A stretch of DNA of 64,000 bases from Halorubrum sp. Atlit-26R (GTDB lineage Archaea; Halobacteriota; Halobacteria; Halobacteriales; Haloferacaceae): assembly GCF_003666015.1 (NCBI RefSeq), contig NZ_QPLT01000014.1, positions 1-64,000 on the forward strand, written 5' to 3'. Shown here piece by piece: positions 25,851 to 33,598 of this stretch; the first letter of the stretch is position 1, and each line of letters starts with the position of its first letter. The notes below the pieces were generated by a model. The model was given only the letters and a program-made list of their open reading frames with translations, did no database searches and was not told the origin of the DNA. The translations under genes and the position numbers were made by a program.

Positions 25851-26285
25851 TCACAGACCCGCCGTCTTCCGGCCGATCACGGTCTCCATTCCCAGCTCGT
25901 ACAGCGAGAAGGCCACGTTCTCGACCGCCTCGTCGAACAGCCGGAACGGTTGGAACCGCTCGTTGAGCGTCGCCTCGTCTACCTCGGCGTCGACCTTCCG
26001 GATCGGGCCGCGAACGTGGACGCTCCACGACTCGTCCGTCGACGATTCGTAGCAGACGAACGTGGCCGTCGCAGTCGCTTCGAGGAAGCTTCGCTTCTCG
26101 CTTTCGTCGTCGTGTTCGCTCACGCGCAGGAGGAACCTGTCGCCGTCGTAGTGATAGCTCAGCGGTACCGCGTACGCGTCGTCGTCGGCCGCCAATCCGA
26201 GCACGCCGTGTTCGCCCGCTCGCAGGCGGGCGTCGGTCTCGGACTCGGTCATTCCGCTCGTGTAGACGTACTCGGCGTGTTTCAT
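25851..26285 (-). CDS. Pyridoxamine-5'-phosphate-oxidase-like (flavin-binding) protein
   Basis: This 144-residue split-barrel protein has the family opening 'GVLGLAADDDAYAVPLSYHYDGDRFLLRVS' and later 'SVHVRGPIRKVDAEVDE'. These proteins bind FMN or F420 and include many small oxidoreductases of unknown substrate. Start at ATG 26285, which follows a likely promoter (AATATAAGGG near 26311). It converges with the alkaline-phosphatase-like gene. Confidence 0.8.
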   Translation of the reverse strand: MKHAEYVYTSGMTESETDARLRAGEHGVLGLAADDDAYAVPLSYHYDGDRFLLRVSEHDDESEKRSFLEATATATFVCYESSTDESWSVHVRGPIRKVDAEVDEATLNERFQPFRLFDEAVENVAFSLYELGMETVIGRKTAGL

Positions 26286-26459
26286 GCGCGGACACACGCA
26301 GCGAACGGTAATATAAGGGGTGTACGGCACGGTCCCGACAACGACCCTATGGCCGTCATGTCGCCCCCGAACTGGGCACGGAGGCGCAGGGGCTCGGCGC
26401 ATTCGCTCGGACCGGCCCCCGACTGCTGTCGGAGCGCGACGACTGACCGCCGCGTCGGG

Positions 26460-26897
26460 TTACTCCCCCCGCGTCGCCTCCCAGCCCCCCGCGTCGATCA
26501 CCGCGAAGAGCTTGGCCCAGTTCCCCTCGCCTTCGCCCTCCGGGAGCTGGTCGCGGAGCTGCTGGAGGTCGGAGGGCGGAACCACCGACCCCACGAGGTC
26601 CATGACGACCTGTGCGTGATAGGCCGCGTCCTGCGGCTCCGTCCCTTCGATCTCGCTGACGCGCGCCACGAACTCCACCCAGTCGAACCGCTGTCCGTGT
26701 TCGCGGACCGCTCCGGTCGGGTACCACTTGACCTCTATCGGCAGCGAGGCGGCCAGGTCGGCGGCGTTTCCCTCGGGGATGCGCTGTCCCAGCGTCAGCA
26801 GCGTCGCGCGCGTCGTCCGAACGGCCTCGCCGGTCCCGGGGAGTTCCAAGCGGTGCTGGACCGCGCCGGTGAACTCGTCGAAGTTCATGCTACTCAT
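26460..26897 (-). CDS. DUF2267 domain protein
   Basis: This 145-residue protein contains NFDEFTGAVQHRLELPGTGE, 'RTTRATLLTLGQRIPEGNAAD' and 'LAASLPIEVKWYPTGA', the signature of DUF2267, a mostly helical domain of unknown function sometimes linked to stress. The ATG at 26897 or 26888 (MNFDEF) is the likely start. It lies 23 bases downstream of the stop of the frameshifted Usp gene on the same strand, so the two could have been one transcript. Confidence 0.78.
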   Translation of the reverse strand: MSSMNFDEFTGAVQHRLELPGTGEAVRTTRATLLTLGQRIPEGNAADLAASLPIEVKWYPTGAVREHGQRFDWVEFVARVSEIEGTEPQDAAYHAQVVMDLVGSVVPPSDLQQLRDQLPEGEGEGNWAKLFAVIDAGGWEATRGE

Positions 26898-26920
26898 GGG
26901 TTCGTGAGCCGCCGTCATAA

Positions 26921-27353
26921 CTACTCGTCAGTTACCGGCAGCGTCCGGACCGTGAGGACCGGAGCGTCAAAGAGGCGAACCACGCGCTCGGTGGTGCTGC
27001 CGAGGAGCAGCCGCGGGAGGCCGGTCCGGCTGCGGGCCCCCGTAACGATGAGGTCGACGTCGTTCCCGTCGGCGTAGTCGAGGATCACCTCGGACGGGAC
27101 CCCGTCGGACGGTGCCGACCGCGTGGACTCCGGCCTCCGCGGCACGGTCACAGATCGCCACCGCCGAGACTCGACCGGTCGTCTCCAGCTCGTCGTACGG
27201 CGATCGGCTGTGCGAATCGAGCGGGAGCACCTCGTCGAAGACGTGGAGCACGTGGAGCGTTTCCCCGCTCGTCCGGGCGAGACGGATCGCGTGCTCGACG
27301 GCCCGGGGCGTCCCGTCGCTTCCGTCGGTCGGAATGAGGGCCTTCTCGTACAC
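26921..27353 (-). pseudogene. Universal stress protein, frameshifted
   Basis: From ATG 27353 the frame encodes a good UspA start (MYEKALIPTDGSDGTPRAVE, HAIRLARTSGETLHVLHVFD, then RAAEAGVHAV). It then continues as an arginine-rich nonsense stretch. The C-terminal half (DGVPSEVILDYADGNDVDLI, VTGARSRTGLPRLLLGSTTE with the ATP-site G-x9-GS) is in another frame ending at 26921. The switch lies near 27105-27110, where one extra C or two missing bases would explain it. Either a broken gene or a sequencing error. Confidence 0.75.
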
Positions 27354-27608
27354 GATGCCCGGTAGATGCCCTTCCCAATGTAAAGAATCGCGTGGGAAAG
27401 CGGCCGAAAGGGGCGTCGAAACGCCCGAAATCCCACGAGTGTCGGCGTCTCCGTCCTCGGTAGCAATCGCGTACCGGGCTGGGTGGCCTCGCCGTCAGTC
27501 AGAACGGGTTGCCAGATCGACGGGACACTCGCCGTGGATCTCGGCGTCTCTCGCCGCGAGACCCGACGGAAGGACAGACTTAATTGGAACTCGACCGTTC
27601 GTTAGCAC

Positions 27609-29564
27609 ATGTCTACTGACCCCGCTTCGCTGTCGCGCACCCGCGTCGAAGTCAGCAACGTCGGCGGCATCGACGAGGCGACGGTGACGATCCCGCCCGG
27701 CGTCTCGGTGCTCACCGGCCGGAACGCGACGAACAGGACGTCGTTCCTCCAGGCGCTCATGGCCGGACTCGGGAGTGAACGATCCTCGCTGAAGGGCGAC
27801 GCGTCGGAGGGATCGGTGACGCTGACGATCGGCGACCAGACGTACACGAGGACGCTCACGCGGACGGAGAACGGGGTGGCGTTCGGGGGCGATCCCTACC
27901 TCGACGACCCGGGCGTGGCCGACCTGTTCGCGTTCCTGCTTGAGAGCAACGAGGCCCGACGCGCCGTCGCGCGCGGCGACGACCTCAGGGAGATCATCAT
28001 GCGGCCGATCGACACGGCGCGCATCGAGTCCGATATCGAGGCGGCGAAGCGGGAGCGCGACGACCTCGAATCGCGGATCGAGGAGCTCGACGAACTGGAG
28101 CGGGAGCTCCCCGAACTGGAGGCCGAACGGGAGGAGATCGAGTCGGAGCTGGCGGACGCTCGCGAGAAACTCGCGGCGAAGGAGGCGGAGCTGGAGGAGC
28201 TGGACGCGGGCGTCGAGGAGAGCCGAGAGCGGAAGGCGGAGCTCGAACGTGCGTTCGAGCGGGTTCGGGACGCGCGGGCCGACCTCGACGACCTCGAGTT
28301 CGACCTCGAGACCGAGCGGTCCACGATCGAACAGCTGGAGGCGGAGCGCGAGGAGCTCGAGTCGACGCTCGACGCGCTCGACGAGCCCGACGGCGACCTC
28401 GACGCGCTCGACGGTCGCGTCGACGAGCTCCGCGAGCGCAAGCGCTCGCTCGACGAGACCGTCGACGAGCTCGGGAGCGTCGTCAACTTCAACCGGGAGA
28501 TGCTCGACGGAGAGGGTATCGATCTCGACGGCGCGGCGGACGCCGCGTCCGGTGACGGGAGCGGCTCCGACCCGACGGCGGAGCTCGTCGCCGACGCCGA
28601 GACGACGTGCTGGACCTGCGGTTCGACGGTCGAGACCGACCAGATCGAGGCCACGCTCGACCGCCTCCGCGACCTCCGCTCGGCGAAGCTCGAGGAGCGG
28701 AACGAGGTGCGCTCCGAGATCGACGAGCTGACCGACAGGCGCTCGACGCTTCGGGAGCGGCGGTCGAAGCGGGAGCGCACCGAGCGGCGGCTCGACGAGA
28801 TCGAAGGCGACATAGAGGCGGCCAGGGAACGCGCGTCCGATCTGGAAGCCCGAATCGCGGACCAGGAGGCGACCGTCGAGGAGCTCGAGTCGACCGCGGA
28901 GTCGATCGAGGTCGACAACCACGACGAGGCGCTCGAACTCCACCGGGAGATCAACGGCGTCGAGCTCCGGATCGAGCGGCTGGAGTCGGACCTCGCGTCG
29001 GTCGAAGACGAGGTCGCCGAGCGGGAGGCGGCGCTGTCGGAGCGCGAGGACCTCGTCGCCGAGCGCGAGGCGGTCGCCGACCGGCTCGCTGACCTCCGAA
29101 CCCGCGTCGACCGGATCGAAGGGGAGGCGGTCGACGCGTTCAACGACCACATGTCGACGGTGCTCGACATCCTGTCGTACGACAACCTCGACCGGATCTG
29201 GATCGAGCGCCGCGAGGTCGAGGAGCGCGAGGGACGCCGGAAGGTGACGCGAACGCGCTTCGACCTCCACGTCGTTCGGTCGGCGGCGGACGGCAGCGCA
29301 TACGAGGACGCGGTCGGGCACCTCTCGGAGAGCGAACGCGAGGTCACGGGGCTGGTGTTCGCGCTCGCCGGCTACCTGGTTCACGACGTCGACGAGACGG
29401 TCCCCTTCGTCCTGCTCGACTCCTTGGAGGCGATCGACTCGGACCGGATCGCCGACCTCGTCGACTACTTCCGCGACCACGCGGACCACCTCGTCGCGGC
29501 GCTGTTGCCGGAAGACGCGCAGGCGCTCGACGACGAGTACGCGTACGTGGAAACCATCGACTGA
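27609..29564 (+). CDS. Archaea-specific SMC-related protein with zinc hook
   Basis: This 651-residue protein has SMC/Rad50-like layout. An N-terminal ATPase head segment (VEVSNVGGIDEATVTIPPGV, degenerate P-loop GRNATNRTS) is followed by a coiled coil of about 200 residues. A CxxC hook is at C334/C337 ('TTCWTCGSTVE'), then a returning coiled coil and a C-terminal head. The latter has the signature-like 'LSESEREVTGLVFALAGY' and the Walker-B-like 'VPFVLLDSLEAIDSD'. The P-loop lacks the usual lysine (Arg there), so ATP hydrolysis may be altered. The gene precedes a RdfA-like gene, matching the arrangement of a cell-shape locus in Haloferax volcanii. Confidence 0.85.
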   Translation: MSTDPASLSRTRVEVSNVGGIDEATVTIPPGVSVLTGRNATNRTSFLQALMAGLGSERSSLKGDASEGSVTLTIGDQTYTRTLTRTENGVAFGGDPYLDDPGVADLFAFLLESNEARRAVARGDDLREIIMRPIDTARIESDIEAAKRERDDLESRIEELDELERELPELEAEREEIESELADAREKLAAKEAELEELDAGVEESRERKAELERAFERVRDARADLDDLEFDLETERSTIEQLEAEREELESTLDALDEPDGDLDALDGRVDELRERKRSLDETVDELGSVVNFNREMLDGEGIDLDGAADAASGDGSGSDPTAELVADAETTCWTCGSTVETDQIEATLDRLRDLRSAKLEERNEVRSEIDELTDRRSTLRERRSKRERTERRLDEIEGDIEAARERASDLEARIADQEATVEELESTAESIEVDNHDEALELHREINGVELRIERLESDLASVEDEVAEREAALSEREDLVAEREAVADRLADLRTRVDRIEGEAVDAFNDHMSTVLDILSYDNLDRIWIERREVEEREGRRKVTRTRFDLHVVRSAADGSAYEDAVGHLSESEREVTGLVFALAGYLVHDVDETVPFVLLDSLEAIDSDRIADLVDYFRDHADHLVAALLPEDAQALDDEYAYVETID

Positions 29565-29627
29565 GTCACCGCGTCCGATAGAGATTACAGCGCTACATTT
29601 GTAATGCCTCGCGCTCAACGGAGAGGT

Positions 29628-30239
29628 ATGTCGCAGTCGAACGAGGGTCGGCGGACGAAGGTCGCTCGCGTGATAGACGAGTACGGGCTGACCGGGATGG
29701 GTGCCCGCCTCGAAGCGGCGTGGACCGGCGATTCGGGCGAGTCGGGCGAGCGAACGAGCCTGCGAGATTTGGCCGACGAGTTCAACGAGGCGGTGCTGGA
29801 GGCCGCGCTCCGGGACGCCGGCGGCGCGCCGCTGGAGTTCGAGGTGTCGGGGACGTACGAGACGCTGTCGTCGGGGACGGAGGCGGACGCGACCCGCGCG
29901 CGTCGGCGGCTGGAGCGCGGGGGCGTCGACGCGGAGGCCGTCGAGTCGGACTTCGTCACGCATCAGGCCGTCCACACGTACCTGAAGCGGGACCGGGACG
30001 CGAGCCTCCCGGCGGACGACGGAGACCGACGCGAGCGGAAGGTCGAATCGATCGAGAAGCTTCAGGGCCGGCTCGCGGCGGTGACGGAGTCCGCGCTCTC
30101 CTCGCTCGCCGCGGCCGACGAGCTCGACCGGGACGACTACGACGTACTCGTGAACGTCCGGGCCGTCTGCCCCGAGTGCGGCGCCGACCGCCCGGTCAGC
30201 GAACTCCTCCGCGAGGGCGGCTGCGGCTGTTCGGACTGA
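29628..30239 (+). CDS. rdfA: Rod-determining factor RdfA-like protein
   Basis: This 203-residue acidic protein starts MSQSNEGRRTKVARVIDEYG, continues 'LTGMGARLEAAWTGD' and 'TSLRDLADEFNEAVLEAALR', and ends with a zinc-ribbon-like 'VCPECGADRPVSELLREGGC'. RdfA is needed for rod-shape in Haloferax volcanii (established there), acting with other shape determinants. Start at ATG 29628 after GAGAGGT; an ATG at 29604 adds a basic stretch. The SMC-related protein lies 63 bases upstream on the same strand. The assignment is from remembered sequence pattern and position. Confidence 0.72.
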   Translation: MSQSNEGRRTKVARVIDEYGLTGMGARLEAAWTGDSGESGERTSLRDLADEFNEAVLEAALRDAGGAPLEFEVSGTYETLSSGTEADATRARRRLERGGVDAEAVESDFVTHQAVHTYLKRDRDASLPADDGDRRERKVESIEKLQGRLAAVTESALSSLAAADELDRDDYDVLVNVRAVCPECGADRPVSELLREGGCGCSD

Positions 30240-30308
30240 TCGGCACGCGCACAGCGGTACGCTCCTGCTAACAATGCCCGCGCCCCGCGGACGCGGACGA
30301 CAGACACG

Positions 30309-31064
30309 ATGGACGAGGTCTCAGTCACCTTCGACCGGCTCACGGACGCGGCGACCGACGCGCCGACCCTCATCGAGGGGTTCCCGGGCTTCGGCCTCGT
30401 CGCCGCGATAGCGGTCGAACAGATAACGACTCAGCTGGGCCTCGAACACCACGGGAACGTCGTCTCCGACGAGTTCCCGAAGGTCCTCTCGTACCGCGAC
30501 GGACACGCGCAGGACGTGATCCGAGTGTACGCGGGATCGGACGCCGACGTCATGACGCTCCAGAGCGACCTCGCGCCCCCGCCCAGCGCGTTCGAGCCGC
30601 TGAGCCGCTGCGTGCGCGAGGAGCTGGCCCCCGAGTTCGAGCGGGCGATCTTCCTCGCCGGCGCTCCCGCGGAGAGCGAGGCCGACGTCGGGAACGTCGA
30701 AGCGATCACGACGACGCCCGCGCTCGACGCGGAGCTCCGCGACTGCGGCATCGAACTGGCCGAGGGGACCGGACTCGTCGGCGGCGTCACCGGCGCGCTC
30801 GCCAGCGACTGCTATCACACCGACATCCCGGCGGCGGTGCTCGTCGTCCGCGCCGACCCGTACTTCCCGGACCCGGGCGCCGCTCGCGCGGTCATCGAGA
30901 ACGCGCTGGAACCGCTCGTCGACTTCGACATCGACACGTCGGAGCTCGAAGCGCAGTCGGACCGGATCCGCCGGCAGATGGAACAGGTCGCCGAGCAGTA
31001 TCGGCAGATGGTCGAGGGGCAGGGGCCGCGGTCGGAGACCGCGCAGCTGAGCATGTACCAGTGA
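30309..31064 (+). CDS. PAC2-family protein (proteasome assembly chaperone-like)
   Basis: The 251-residue protein has the archaeal PAC2 opening 'APTLIEGFPGFGLVAAIAVE', 'LGLEHHGNVVSDEFPKVLSY' and 'EGTGLVGGVTGALASDC', and a helical tail (about 205-245). PAC2 chaperones help assemble proteasome alpha rings in eukaryotes. Archaeal members are related, with some reported to bind unassembled proteasome parts. Function here is inferred from family only. It lies 69 bases after rdfA and has its own possible promoter. Confidence 0.85.
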   Translation: MDEVSVTFDRLTDAATDAPTLIEGFPGFGLVAAIAVEQITTQLGLEHHGNVVSDEFPKVLSYRDGHAQDVIRVYAGSDADVMTLQSDLAPPPSAFEPLSRCVREELAPEFERAIFLAGAPAESEADVGNVEAITTTPALDAELRDCGIELAEGTGLVGGVTGALASDCYHTDIPAAVLVVRADPYFPDPGAARAVIENALEPLVDFDIDTSELEAQSDRIRRQMEQVAEQYRQMVEGQGPRSETAQLSMYQ

Positions 31065-31334
31065 GCCGCCCGCGTTCTCGCCGCCACACACTGACCGCCG
31101 CGTCGACGCGGTCCGTGTCGGTCTCGCGGACCGCGCCGGCGGCGGCGAGGGTAATCCGGTCGTACCGAAATTACGCGTCCGTTACTGTAACGGGACGGCC
31201 CTGCTACGTCTCGCTATCGCTCCTCGATAGACCGTTCGACGACGGCGACGACCGCCCGGTGGGTATCGTTACCGACCGCGGGGGTCGGCCGGCTTCTGCG
31301 GCGTCGTCCCGGCTCGCAACGACTCGGTACAAGC

Positions 31335-31341
31335 GTATATG
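31335..31341 (+). promoter_or_regulatory. Probable TATA box of the small zinc-protein gene
   Basis: GTATATG, about 28 bases before the ATG at 31366, placing the transcription start at or next to the start codon (leaderless). Confidence 0.5.
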
Positions 31342-31365
31342 CGGCCGAACGATCAAGGCGAGAGC

Positions 31366-31563
31366 ATGGCGGAACACTCGCACCCCTCGCCCGACTCGCC
31401 GGACTGGCACCGCCCGGACTTCTGTCCGTTCTGCGGCGCCGAACTCACCGACGCCGGCGCCGGATTCATCGATCACCTCGACGACGCGCCCGAGTGCGAG
31501 GAGCGCTTCGCGGTCTGGCGCCAGCGGGTCGCCGACGACATCGGCGGCGAGTGGGGCGGGTGA
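31366..31563 (+). CDS. Small zinc-finger-like protein
   Basis: This 65-residue acidic protein has 'DFCPFCGAELTDAGAGFIDH' followed by LDDAPECEERFAVWR. That gives Cys-x2-Cys and then His/Cys, a plausible zinc site; many such haloarchaeal proteins are known. The last codons (EWGG stop) fall in the first unit of a 19-base tandem repeat, so repeat changes could alter its tail. Confidence 0.7.
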   Translation: MAEHSHPSPDSPDWHRPDFCPFCGAELTDAGAGFIDHLDDAPECEERFAVWRQRVADDIGGEWGG

Positions 31564-31684
31564 CGGCGAGTGGGGCGGGTGACGGCGAGTGGGGCGGGTG
31601 ACGGCGAGTGGGGCGGGTGACGGCGAGTGGGGCGGGTGACGGCGAGTGGGGCGGGTGACGGCGAGTGGGGCGGGTGACGGCGAG
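31547..31684 (+). repeat. 19-bp tandem repeat, about 7.3 copies
   Basis: The unit GCGAGTGGGGCGGGTGACG is repeated without change seven times (31547-31679) plus a partial copy. Each unit contains TGA, which ends the zinc-protein frame in the first copy. This looks like a minisatellite formed by slippage. On the minus strand one frame reads through as a Pro/His/Thr-rich 19-residue repeat, but nothing supports translation. Confidence 0.9.
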
Positions 31685-31718
31685 CGGTCGACCGACGGAC
31701 AGCCGGTCGCGGGCGCCG

Positions 31719-32201
31719 CTACCGGTCGCCGAACGCGTCGTCGTCTTCGAACGCGTCGTCGTCGAACACGCCGTCGCGCCAGTCGTCTTCCCCCTCGCTC
31801 GGCTCGCCCCAGTCGACGTACCCGCGTTCGAGGGTCTCGACGACCAACTCGCCGAGGTCCGTCAGCTCCGCCGCCGCGAGGCCGCCGAGCTCCTCGCGCG
31901 GCGCGAGTTCCGCGACGCTCGGCACTTCGAAGCGGAGCCGCTCCTCCGTCGGGTCCCAGTAGAAGTCGAGCCGCTCGAAGAGGCCGAGTTCGCGGACGCT
32001 CCGGTACGCCGACTCGGTCAGGTCGGTGTAGTCGGCCCATTCGAGGAACGCGTCGGTCCACGCCCCGTCAGCCAGCAGTTCTTCCAGCTCCTCGCGGCGG
32101 CGGTCGCCGATGTCGTCGACCGCGCCCGCGGGGTCGAGATCGCTCGGTGGCGGACGGTTCGTCAGATCGGGCGGCGGCGGCGGGTCGACGTCGAGCGCCA
32201 T
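31719..32201 (-). CDS. Conserved haloarchaeal acidic protein of unknown function
   Basis: The product is 160 residues, starting MALDVDPPPPPDLTN. The middle ('RREELEELLADGAWTDAFLE', 'YRSVRELGLFERLDFYWDPT') looks helical, and the tail is very acidic ('DDDAFEDDDAFGDR'). Codon and charge patterns are typical for a real haloarchaeal gene. I recognise no family. It is divergent from the Hsp20 gene at 32328. Confidence 0.6.
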   Translation of the reverse strand: MALDVDPPPPPDLTNRPPPSDLDPAGAVDDIGDRRREELEELLADGAWTDAFLEWADYTDLTESAYRSVRELGLFERLDFYWDPTEERLRFEVPSVAELAPREELGGLAAAELTDLGELVVETLERGYVDWGEPSEGEDDWRDGVFDDDAFEDDDAFGDR

Positions 32202-32292
32202 GTGCGCGCTTCGGCGACGCGAGTGATAAATAGTGGCTCGTTTCCGCGTTCGTCGCGGTCGCCGCCTCGCCCGAACGACCCCATAGTATTTG

Positions 32293-32310
32293 CTGTTGGT
32301 TCGCCAACAG
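32293..32310. promoter_or_regulatory. Perfect palindrome in the Hsp20 promoter region
   Basis: CTGTTGG-TTCG-CCAACAG, seven-base arms and a four-base centre, lies 18-35 bases before the Hsp20 ATG, right after the AT-rich box TAGTATTTG (32285-32293). The position suits an operator for the Hsp20 gene or for the divergent gene. Confidence 0.6.
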
Positions 32311-32327
32311 GGGGACGCAGGCAAACA

Positions 32328-32780
32328 ATGGACTCACGCAACACGTTCTCCGAGGAACTGGAACAGTTGTTCGACCGGCTGAACAGGCAGTTCGGGGACG
32401 TCTCCCGCTCGTGGGAGCCGGTCACCCCGTTCGGTCGGTGGTCCGCCGCGATCGACGGGGCGGCGGTCGATCTCCTCGAGCGCGACGAGGAGTTCGAGGC
32501 GAGGGTCGACCTACCGGGGTTCGAGCGCGACGACGTCGAGGTCCGCGTCACGGACCACGTCCTTCGGATCGAGGCCGAGCGGGACGCCCCGGCCGAGGAG
32601 CCGGACGACGACGGGCGGTACCTCCGGCGCGAGCGCCGGCACGACGCGGTTCACCGGTCGATCCGACTCCCGGACGACGTCGACGCCGACGGCGTGACCG
32701 CCGCGATGAAGAACGGCGTCTTGACCGTCACCCTCCCGAAGCTCGAAGTCGAGCGAACTCACACCATCGAAGTCGAGTGA
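32328..32780 (+). CDS. Hsp20/alpha-crystallin small heat-shock protein
   Basis: The 150-residue product has an N-terminal arm (FSEELEQLFDRLNRQFGDVS), the alpha-crystallin domain ('EEFEARVDLPGFERDDVEVR', 'LRRERRHDAVHRSIRLPDDV', 'AAMKNGVLTVTLPKLEVERT') and a short tail. The A-x-x-x-NGVL-x-V-x-L motif is the family hallmark. Small heat-shock proteins hold unfolded proteins in oligomers. An exact palindrome precedes the gene. Two other Hsp20 genes occur in the window. Confidence 0.9.
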   Translation: MDSRNTFSEELEQLFDRLNRQFGDVSRSWEPVTPFGRWSAAIDGAAVDLLERDEEFEARVDLPGFERDDVEVRVTDHVLRIEAERDAPAEEPDDDGRYLRRERRHDAVHRSIRLPDDVDADGVTAAMKNGVLTVTLPKLEVERTHTIEVE

Positions 32781-32973
32781 TCCGGTCGGTCCGCCCGCGA
32801 GGGGATCGCACTCGTCCCGTCCCGCGCTGAAGGTTCGATCACCCGGCGTCCCGATACCGGCGCGTCAAGTCGTCTCGGACCGCGCGCCTCGTCGATCGCT
32901 GACATCGACGGGGGCGTACGCGAGGTCGCCGGGCTGAACCCCGTCGCGACGCCGCCGGCGATTTCTCCGCCGG

Positions 32974-33138
32974 CTACTCGTCGCTGTCGAGCTCGTCTTC
33001 GTCCTCCTCGGCTTCTCGTTCCTCGCGTCGCTCCCGTGTTTCCTCCGCGTATTCCATCTCCTCGTCCATCTCCCGTTCGCGCTGCCGTTTCTCCTCGTCG
33101 TGAGCCTGCTCGTCTCGTCCCTCTTTGGTATCTGGCAT
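32974..33138 (-). CDS. Small highly charged protein
   Basis: The frame encodes 54 residues starting MPDTKEGRDEQAHDEEKRQR, and nearly all residues are Glu, Asp, Arg or Lys, which predicts a single helix or disorder. A start at 33231 would add a 31-residue stretch with less charge. I prefer 33138 because the charged part is coherent. Small proteins like this are common in haloarchaea, but no function is known. Confidence 0.45.
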   Translation of the reverse strand: MPDTKEGRDEQAHDEEKRQREREMDEEMEYAEETRERREEREAEEDEDELDSDE

Positions 33139-33274
33139 GCGGCCTGTGTACAGGGACCACGTATCTAACCTTTCCGGCGACCGTTCGGGGCCGCCGCCGG
33201 GTAATCGCGGCTTATCGAGCAGATCGGTCATAATAACTTAGCGTCCGGCACGGGCAGGGTTTGTCGTCAACCGC

Positions 33275-33520
33275 ATGCACGCACAGAACGGCGTCAGCGA
33301 GCGGCCCCCGAAACGCGAGGCGCCACTCACTCCGCTCCCCGAACAGCTCGATTCACACGCCGCGAAGCTGCTGTACCTCTACCTGGACGCCGTCGGCCCG
33401 GCGACGGCGGAGGAGCTGTCCGCGGCTCTGCGAATCAGAAAGATCTCCCTCTACCCGCTCCTGCGGCACCTCGCGTCGCGCGATATCGTCAGCCGCGACG
33501 GCCAGACGTACCGCGTGTGA
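33275..33520 (+). CDS. Small winged-helix protein
   Basis: This 81-residue protein contains 'AKLLYLYLDAVGPATAEELS' followed by 'LRIRKISLYPLLRHLASRDI' and a short wing 'VSRDGQTYRV'. It fits a minimal winged helix-turn-helix of MarR/TrmB-like design with no sensor domain. It precedes the PHA operon by 78 bases on the same strand and could regulate it. Confidence 0.7.
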   Translation: MHAQNGVSERPPKREAPLTPLPEQLDSHAAKLLYLYLDAVGPATAEELSAALRIRKISLYPLLRHLASRDIVSRDGQTYRV

Positions 33521-33598
33521 CGCGCCGAAGCCCGAGCCGATGCGGCGGAGAGGGACGGATCCGACGGACGACGGACGGAGCGCGGTTCGACACAACAG

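Noticed and set aside
27495-29975. 826-residue frame opposite the SMC-related gene
   Set aside because: Shadow of the coiled-coil gene; Arg/Val/Leu-rich with no motif.
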